Translations under genes and position numbers: made by a program
Shown here: positions 58,298-64,000 of the stretch, in pieces
How positions within the stretch are numbered: the first letter of the stretch is position 1
Layout: each line of letters begins with the position of its first letter
Assembly: GCA_022710725.1 (NCBI GenBank)
Contig: JAKLGK010000002.1
Coordinates: 186,001 to 250,000 of the forward strand
Length of the DNA stretch: 64,000 nucleotides
Direction of reading: 5' to 3'
Source of the DNA: Verrucomicrobiota bacterium
GTDB lineage: Bacteria > Verrucomicrobiota > Kiritimatiellia > CAIQIC01 > JAGNIJ01
Notes under the pieces: model-generated
The model's input: the letters and a program-made list of their open reading frames with translations, nothing else
The model's database searches: none
What the model was told of the DNA's origin: nothing

Positions 58298-58780
58298 ATG
58301 CGGAACTCGCGATCGAGAAGGGGCGGATGCACGGCCGGTCTTCTCCTGCTGGCGTCGTTCCTGCCCGCGCTGTGCCCGGGCCCGGCGTCGGCGCTCGAGT
58401 CCGCCCGCATCGTGCGGATGACGCATCGCGTCCTGGAGGCCCGCCGCGCCTCGGCCTCGCTGATGCCCGACCGGCTCGGGCCCTCCGACGCCGGGACGGG
58501 GCAGGGGGGCGGCGAGGAGTTCCGGGTGTACTGGGATCCCGGGCCGGGCGGCAGCCTGCCGGGCACGGTCGTGACGTTCGAGTTCCGGCAGGCCTTCCAT
58601 TCCCTGATACGCACGCTTTTCATCCAGTACCCCTTTGTGGTAAAAGGAGAGCGATGCGCCCTGTTCGAGGTCGGGGAGCCGACGATCCGGCGGGGCGGCC
58701 GCGTGACGGCGTGGCGCGTGCGCGTCTCGCGGGGCGGGCGGCGGCTGGCGGAACGGATTTCGGAATCGTGGGAACCGTGA
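58298..58780 (+). CDS. Secreted protein of unknown function
   Basis: 160 residues from ATG at 58298; an upstream frame overlaps the HAD gene and is rejected. Residues 1-33 are a signal peptide (CTAGLLLLASFLPALCPGPA). The mature part is strand-rich (YWDPGPGGSLPGTVVTFEFR, LIRTLFIQYPFVVKGERCAL, EVGEPTIRRGGRVTAWRVRV), probably a small beta-sandwich, with one cysteine. I do not recognise the family. It leads a unit with the STAS gene downstream, overlapping its alternative start at 58777, so it may be part of a signalling system for the envelope. Confidence 0.7.
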   Translation: MRNSRSRRGGCTAGLLLLASFLPALCPGPASALESARIVRMTHRVLEARRASASLMPDRLGPSDAGTGQGGGEEFRVYWDPGPGGSLPGTVVTFEFRQAFHSLIRTLFIQYPFVVKGERCALFEVGEPTIRRGGRVTAWRVRVSRGGRRLAERISESWEP

Positions 58781-58794
58781 CGAGGAACTCGGGC

Positions 58795-59340
58795 ATGCCC
58801 GGCAGCGACGGAATACAAGTGGCGATCCAGGTCCCGCTGGCGTTCATCCGCGTCGTGGGCCGCGGCTCGTTCAAGATCAGCGCCTCGCTCAAGGAGTTCG
58901 CCGTCCACGCCCTGGACGCCGGCTGCCGGCGCATCGTGCTGGACATGGCCGAGTGCGTCGGCATGGACAGCACGTTCATGGGCGTGCTCGCGGGGCTCGC
59001 CTTCCGCCTGCGCGCGGTGCCGGAAGGCCGCATCGTGATCGTCAATCTCAACCCGCGCACGCGCGGCCTGCTGGCGACGCTGGGGCTCGACGAGGCCGTG
59101 GAGACGCACATGGCCGGCGCCACGCCCGCCGACCTGGAGCCGCTCCTGGCCCGCGGCGAGGCGCTCACCGAGCTTCCCGCGGAGGAGCGCGGCCAGGCCG
59201 AGACCGCGCGGACCATGCTGGAGGCGCACGAGAACCTCGTCCGCCTCTCGCCGGAAAACCTGCCCAAGTTCAAGGACGTGCTGACCTTTCTTCGGGAGGA
59301 CTTGAAGAAAAGCGGGGGCGCGGCCCCCGGCGCGCGGTAG
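58795..59340 (+). CDS. STAS-domain protein, SpoIIAA-like, with C-terminal extension
   Basis: 181 residues from ATG at 58795 (GAGGA eight bases upstream); GTG at 58777 overlaps the previous stop and is an alternative. Residues about 5-110 form a STAS fold: IQVPLAFIRVVGRGSFKISA, VLDMAECVGMDSTFMGVLAG with the phosphoacceptor region DST, and RIVIVNLNPRTRGLLATLG. Residues 110-181 are a helical extension (TARTMLEAHENLVRLSPENL, FKDVLTFLREDLKKS) absent from the minimal factor. STAS proteins bind or sequester anti-sigma kinases. The extended form suggests a variant that interacts with other partners as well. Confidence 0.8.
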   Translation: MPGSDGIQVAIQVPLAFIRVVGRGSFKISASLKEFAVHALDAGCRRIVLDMAECVGMDSTFMGVLAGLAFRLRAVPEGRIVIVNLNPRTRGLLATLGLDEAVETHMAGATPADLEPLLARGEALTELPAEERGQAETARTMLEAHENLVRLSPENLPKFKDVLTFLREDLKKSGGAAPGAR

Positions 59341-59360
59341 GCCCCGACGGCGACAGGGTC

Positions 59361-59390
59361 TTGATTGCGCGCCGCCCGATGGGTTAGGAT
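59361..59390 (+). promoter_or_regulatory. Predicted promoter of the second STAS gene
   Basis: TTGATT (59361-59366), an 18-bp spacer and TAGGAT (59385-59390), with GGAGGAACG and ATG 59412 downstream. Confidence 0.45.
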
Positions 59391-59411
59391 GGGCGCGTAC
59401 TGGAGGAACGT

Positions 59412-59759
59412 ATGAGGGAATGCATCATTCAGACGGAGCAGCGGGATGACCTGGATATCCTGCACCTGGACGGCGCGCTGGATGCCTATTCCTTCCCGAG
59501 GCTGGAGACCGCCTTGAGCAAGCTCCGCGAGCAGCACCGGAACCGCGTCGTCCTCGACTGCGGCGGCCTCGACTACATCAGCAGCGCCGCGCTCGGCACC
59601 CTGATCGGATTCGCCCGCCGCGCCCGCGAGGGCAACGGCGACCTCAAGCTCGTCGCCCTCTCCAAGAAGATCTACACCATCGTCGAACTGCTCGGGTTCC
59701 ACAAGATCCTCGAGATCTACGCCAACGTGGACGAGGCCGCTCGCCGGTTCGCGGGCTGA
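59412..59759 (+). CDS. Anti-anti-sigma factor (STAS domain)
   Basis: 115 residues, the standard size. Features: DDLDILHLDGALDAYSFPRL, RVVLDCGGLDYISSAALGTL with the Ser-Ser phosphorylation site, and LVALSKKIYTIVELLGFHKI. In the partner-switching scheme, the unphosphorylated factor binds the anti-sigma kinase and frees sigma. The gene is 12 bp from the kinase gene and has its own promoter. The cognate sigma factor and the PP2C phosphatase are not in the window. GGAGG precedes the ATG. Confidence 0.92.
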   Translation: MRECIIQTEQRDDLDILHLDGALDAYSFPRLETALSKLREQHRNRVVLDCGGLDYISSAALGTLIGFARRAREGNGDLKLVALSKKIYTIVELLGFHKILEIYANVDEAARRFAG

Positions 59760-59771
59760 AGGGATGGAGTC

Positions 59772-60242
59772 ATGACCGCGGAAAACAAAAAAGAGACGGG
59801 CATCCGGGGCTACGTGACCCTCCACGTGCCCTGCCGCTACAGCTACCTCCGCGTGATCCGGCAGGCCGTGCTCGACCTCTGCGCCCGCGCCGGCATGACG
59901 GAGTTCAAGTCCGCGCAGCTCGAAATGGCCGTGGACGAATCCTGCTCCAACATCATCGAGCACGGCTATGCCGGCGAGTCCGAGGCGGACCTCGAACCCC
60001 GCCACCCCGGCCTGCGCCTGAACCTGATCCAGCACACCGACCGCGTGATCGTCGAGATCCTCGACCGCGGCAAGGCCTTCGATTTCAACGAGCGCCAGGT
60101 CGTCGAGCCCGACCAGTACCTCGAGGACGAGCGGGAGCGGGGCCTGGGCATGTACATCATCAAGCGGTTCGTGGACGAGGCGGAGTACGAGCCCGCGACC
60201 GAGGCCGGCAACTGCCTGCGGCTGATGAAGCGCATCCGGTAG
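59772..60242 (+). CDS. Anti-sigma factor, serine kinase (RsbW/SpoIIAB-like ATPase)
   Basis: 156 residues. A GHKL-type HATPase fold: RQAVLDLCARAGMTEFKSAQ, LEMAVDESCSNIIEHGYAGE containing the N-box (ExxxN-like DESCSNIIEH), VIVEILDRGKAFDFNERQ (G1-like) and RGLGMYIIKRFVDEAEYEPA (G2-like). The protein phosphorylates a STAS partner and sequesters its sigma factor. The N-terminal ENKKETGIRGYVTLHVP is a strand pair. It is the third gene of the partner-switching module. Target sigma unknown. Confidence 0.92.
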   Translation: MTAENKKETGIRGYVTLHVPCRYSYLRVIRQAVLDLCARAGMTEFKSAQLEMAVDESCSNIIEHGYAGESEADLEPRHPGLRLNLIQHTDRVIVEILDRGKAFDFNERQVVEPDQYLEDERERGLGMYIIKRFVDEAEYEPATEAGNCLRLMKRIR

Positions 60243-60309
60243 GCTCCGCCGCGACCCTCGCGGGCGCGCGAACGGCGCCCCGGCGGAATCCGGGCGCGGA
60301 GAATCCCTT

Positions 60310-60869
60310 ATGAAAAAGCATTCCGAAAACAAGCCTTGCGACGCCCCGGCCCCGGCGGCCGCGGAAGCGGCGCCCGCTCCGGCCGGCGCCGGCGAGGAGG
60401 ACGTTGTCTCGCGCGAGATCGAGACGCTGAAGGACCAGATGCTCCGCCTCCAGGCCGACTTCGACAACTATCGCAAGCGCGCCCTGCGCGACCGACAGGA
60501 CCAGTCCGCGCGCGCCGCGGAAGACCTGCTCCGGGCGCTCCTGCCCGTCTCCGATCATTTCGAGATGGGCCTCAAGACCGCGCGCGAGCACGGCGCCGAC
60601 CCGGCCGTCGTGGAGGGCTTTCAACTGGTGCTCGACCAGTTCCAGGCCGTGCTGCGGAAGGCGGGCCTGGAGCCGGTGCCCGCCGAGGGCCAGCCGTTCG
60701 ACCCGGCGGTCCACGAGGCGGTCAGTCACCTGCCCTCGGAAACCGTGCCCGCCGACGCGGTCATCGAACAGACCCGCGCGGGCTATCGCCTGGGCGGCAA
60801 GCTGCTGCGCGCCGCGCAGGTGGTCGTCAGCCGCGGCCCCGAGGCCGGCCCGGAAACCGAGGCGGAGTG

Positions 60870-60870
<1 letters not shown>
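60310..60870 (+). CDS. grpE: Nucleotide exchange factor GrpE
   Basis: 186 residues. The N-terminal 35 residues are low-complexity Ala/Pro. The long coiled-coil helix is [20 protein letters not shown] and the [20 protein letters not shown] motif follows; [18 protein letters not shown] and [20 protein letters not shown], with [20 protein letters not shown], mark the four-helix and beta domains. It drives ADP release from DnaK. The stop codon overlaps dnaJ by one base. DnaK is not in the window. Confidence 0.95.
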
Positions 60871-62041
<1,171 letters not shown>

Positions 62042-62045
<4 letters not shown>

Positions 62046-62791
62046 GCGAGCCCGGTAAAACGCATGCGAGGGCGTTCCTTCCCGGCGCGGCGTGGGAGCG
62101 CGGGGAAACGGAGCTGCCCGCAGATGAAGGCCACCACCTGGCCCGAGTGCTCCGGGTGCGCGCCGGGGACCGGGTGGAAATTTTCAACGGCCGGGGAGGG
62201 GAGGGCGCGGCCGAAGTCCTGGAAGTCGTGAAAGACCGGGTCCGCCTTCGCGTCCTGTCCCGCGCGCAGAAACCCGAACCGCGGCCGGCCGTCACGCTGG
62301 CCCTGGCGGTCCTGCGCGAAACCCCCATGAACTGGGCGGTCCAGAAGGCCGTCGAGCTCGGCGCGGCCGCGATCGCGCCGGTCTGGACCGCGAGGGGCGT
62401 GGTCCGGCCGTCGGGGAAGGAGAATCGATGCCGCCGATGGGAGGCCATCGTCCTCAACGCCGCGCGGCAGTGCCGCGCGGCCTGGCTGCCGTCCGTCGAG
62501 GCCCCCGTTGAACTGCCCGCTTTCCTGGCCCGTCCGCGCGAGGGTTTGTTTATCGTCGCCGCGCTGGAGCCCGGCGCCGTTCCGCTGTGCCGGGCCCTGG
62601 CCGCGGCGCCCGCGCCGGAGCGCGTGACGGCGCTCGTGGGGCCGGAGGGAGATTTCACGCCCGACGAGTTGCGCGAGGCGCGAGCGGCCGGCGCCGTGGC
62701 CGTCACGCTGGGGGCGCGCACGCTGCGCGCCGAGACGGCGGCCTTGTATCTGTTGAGCGCGCTGCAGCACCAGTGGGGGACGGACGGTTGA
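62042..62791 (+). CDS. rsmE: 16S rRNA (uracil1498-N3)-methyltransferase
   Basis: 249 residues from ATG at 62042, overlapping dnaJ by four bases (ATGA). The N-terminal PUA-like region ([20 protein letters not shown]) is followed by the SPOUT trefoil knot: [60 protein letters not shown] and [19 protein letters not shown]. It uses SAM to methylate U1498 of 16S rRNA. Association with dnaJ is common in bacteria. The frame also overlaps the downstream DUF2279 gene. Confidence 0.96.
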
Positions 62792-63699
62792 ACGGTGGTC
62801 CGGCAAGGAGCGGTCGCCGGCCGCCGGTGCATGCATTCGGGGCGCGTTTCCTCCTCCGGGCAGGCTGGATCAGCCTGCTGGTTCCCTTATTGGTCGCGGC
62901 GGCCGAGCCGGCGCCCCGGGGCTTCCGTGTATGGAGTTCGGACTGGCCCAAGGAGAAAAAGCTGGAGGCGGCCAACGTGGCCGTCATCGGGGGCATGGCG
63001 GTCTACGGGCTCCTGTTCTGGGGGTACGGCGGGCACACGTTCCAGGTCGTCAACGAGCGATGGTTCCAGCGCGATTCGATCCACGGCGGGGCGGACAAGC
63101 TCGGCCACGCCTTCAGCACCTACGTGGCCGCGATGTCGTATGGGGCCGTGTACGAGAACTGGGGATACGACCGGCGCGAGGCCTCGCTGTACGGGGCCCT
63201 GTCCGGGTTGGCGACCTTCTGCATGATCGAGTTCGGCGATGCGTTCAGCCGGCACGGTTTCTCGTTCCAGGATCTGACGGCGGATGCGGCCGGCGCCCTG
63301 TGGGGCTACCTCCGGCGCGAGTGCCCGGCCTTGAGGAGCCTGGTGGATTACCGCGTGTCCTACTGGCCGTCGTGGGGCACGTGGCGCGGATACACCAGCG
63401 ACTGCATCAGCGACTACTCCGGCTTCAAGTATCTCCTGGCCTTCAAGGGCAGCGGGATCAAGGCCCTCTCGTCCACGTGGCTGCGCTACGCCGAGTTTCA
63501 TCTGGGATACTACACCCGGGGCTACGAAAACCAGGATTGGTGCCACTACGGGGAACCCCATCGCAAGGCCTACGTCGGGATCGCCTGGAATTTGTCCGAT
63601 CTTCTGAAGCAGAGAAACTGGCGCCAGGCGGGAACCTTCCTCGAATACTACCAGCTGCCCTTCACCTACCTGCACCAGGGCTTCGATCTCGACCGCTGA
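62788..63699 (+). CDS. DUF2279/YfiM-like membrane protein
   Basis: 303 residues from TTG at 62788, overlapping the rsmE stop (TTGA) with GGGGGA seven bases upstream; GTG at 62827 is a plausible alternative that gives a standard signal peptide length. Hydrophobic FLLRAGWISLLVPLLVAAAE precedes the mature part. The family block is IHGGADKLGHAFSTYVAAMS (DKxxHF-like), ASLYGALSGLATFCMIEFGD, FSRHGFSFQDLTADAAGAL, the motif seen in DUF2279 lipoproteins and in the partial gene at the right edge. The C-terminal half (FKYLLAFKGSGIKALSSTWL, YYTRGYENQDWCHYGEPHRK) looks like strands of an outer-membrane domain. Function unknown. Confidence 0.8.
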   Translation: MNGGPARSGRRPPVHAFGARFLLRAGWISLLVPLLVAAAEPAPRGFRVWSSDWPKEKKLEAANVAVIGGMAVYGLLFWGYGGHTFQVVNERWFQRDSIHGGADKLGHAFSTYVAAMSYGAVYENWGYDRREASLYGALSGLATFCMIEFGDAFSRHGFSFQDLTADAAGALWGYLRRECPALRSLVDYRVSYWPSWGTWRGYTSDCISDYSGFKYLLAFKGSGIKALSSTWLRYAEFHLGYYTRGYENQDWCHYGEPHRKAYVGIAWNLSDLLKQRNWRQAGTFLEYYQLPFTYLHQGFDLDR

Positions 63700-63716
63700 C
63701 CGGTTACGCGCCGGCT

Positions 63717-64000
63717 TCAGTCGGCCTGGATCACGATCAGGCTGCCGACGATTCCTCCGGCGAGGTCCGCGATCAAATCCTTCCCGCTGAAGTACTTATG
63801 GAGCGGTTTCTCGTCCACGTACTCCTTGACCGAGCCCAGTCCCACCGCCGTGCCCACGCCGATCATGAAGGCGTTGTTGTCCGATTCGTCGTGGTGGAGC
63901 GCCGCCGCGGCGGCCGCCGCGCCCAGCGCGCCGAACGTCGTGAAATGTCCGACCTTGTCCAGGCCGAGCCAATGGTCCTTGGGATGATTGAACGTGATGC
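63717..64000 (-). CDS. DUF2279/YfiM-like protein, C-terminal part
   Basis: The minus strand carries an open frame from the right edge to TGA at 63719-63717 (94 codons visible). The end of the protein reads HWLGLDKVGHFTTFGALGAA, a poly-Ala run, ESDNNAFMIGVGTAVGLGSV, KEYVDEKPLHKYFSGKDLIA and DLAGGIVGSLIVIQAD. DKVGHF, the GLGSVKEYxD stretch and FSGKDLIADLAGG are the DUF2279 pattern also seen in the convergent neighbour (DKLGHAF, IEFGDAFS, SFQDLTADAAG). The N-terminus is missing. Two paralogous family members end tail to tail with only 17 bp between them. Confidence 0.85.
   Translation of the reverse strand, partial: ITFNHPKDHWLGLDKVGHFTTFGALGAAAAAAALHHDESDNNAFMIGVGTAVGLGSVKEYVDEKPLHKYFSGKDLIADLAGGIVGSLIVIQAD

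Overview
The window is 64 kb of GC-rich, densely packed bacterial chromosome with 58 protein genes that I can support, two of them cut by the window edges. I found no rRNA, tRNA, CRISPR array or insertion sequence. The gene content suggests a Gram-negative member of the PVC superphylum (Kiritimatiellota or Verrucomicrobiota-like): three large secreted right-handed beta-helix proteins with a shared N-terminal module and C-terminal sorting-like domains, an outer-membrane barrel, a Hanks-type kinase, an ECF sigma factor with its anti-sigma factor, and a histone-H1-like AT-hook protein. This placement is an inference from content, not from a marker phylogeny.

Layout. 1-1178: an iron/cobalamin-type ABC uptake pair (permease cut by the edge, binding protein). 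1227-1489: a tiled array of strong, mutually different hairpins. 1492-6283: a secreted beta-helix protein, an unknown protein and an EEP-family phosphodiesterase. 6284-13762: purF-gltB-gltD, an apparent glutamine/glutamate operon. 14041-15773: membrane protein-nadD-rsfS. 15805-18390: ECF sigma factor, anti-sigma factor and a ZraP-like periplasmic protein, divergent from the AT-hook/H1-like protein. 18553-24716: rubredoxin, a small CPxC protein, lytic transglycosylase, thyX, acnA and an outer-membrane barrel. 24742-37195: a thioredoxin-fold ferredoxin, the complete dTDP-rhamnose operon (rfbDBAC), an EF-Tu-domain-like protein, malic enzyme, UDP-glucose dehydrogenase, rpsU, a TIM-barrel isomerase, GDP-mannose dehydratase and reductase, a flippase-like membrane protein and a YggU protein. 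37185-47704: a transglutaminase-like protein, a C2H2-finger protein, hisC, azoR-like, a Ser/Thr kinase, efp-epmA, a DUF2339 membrane protein and a lipoprotein. 47803-57429: an 1818-residue propeller/beta-helix protein, GTP-dependent PEPCK and a third beta-helix protein. 57574-64000: a HAD phosphatase, a secreted protein, a STAS/STAS/anti-sigma-kinase partner-switching module, grpE-dnaJ-rsmE and two DUF2279 proteins, one cut by the edge.

Metabolically the window holds gluconeogenic and C4 nodes (pckG, malic enzyme, aconitase), glutamate synthesis coupled to purine entry, and precursor supply for surface glycans (dTDP-rhamnose, UDP-glucuronate, GDP-deoxyhexose) without any glycosyltransferase. 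Housekeeping promoters resemble TTGACA/TTGCAT-N16-18-TAnnnT, and several lie so close to the start codon that leaderless mRNAs are likely. Several palindromic or repeat elements sit directly at stop codons. The most unusual non-coding features are the 1227-1489 hairpin array, a symmetric two-hairpin element holding two convergent stop codons (25036-25097), a 44-bp two-tier dyad upstream of acnA, and a LacI-type operator overlapping the pckG -35 element.
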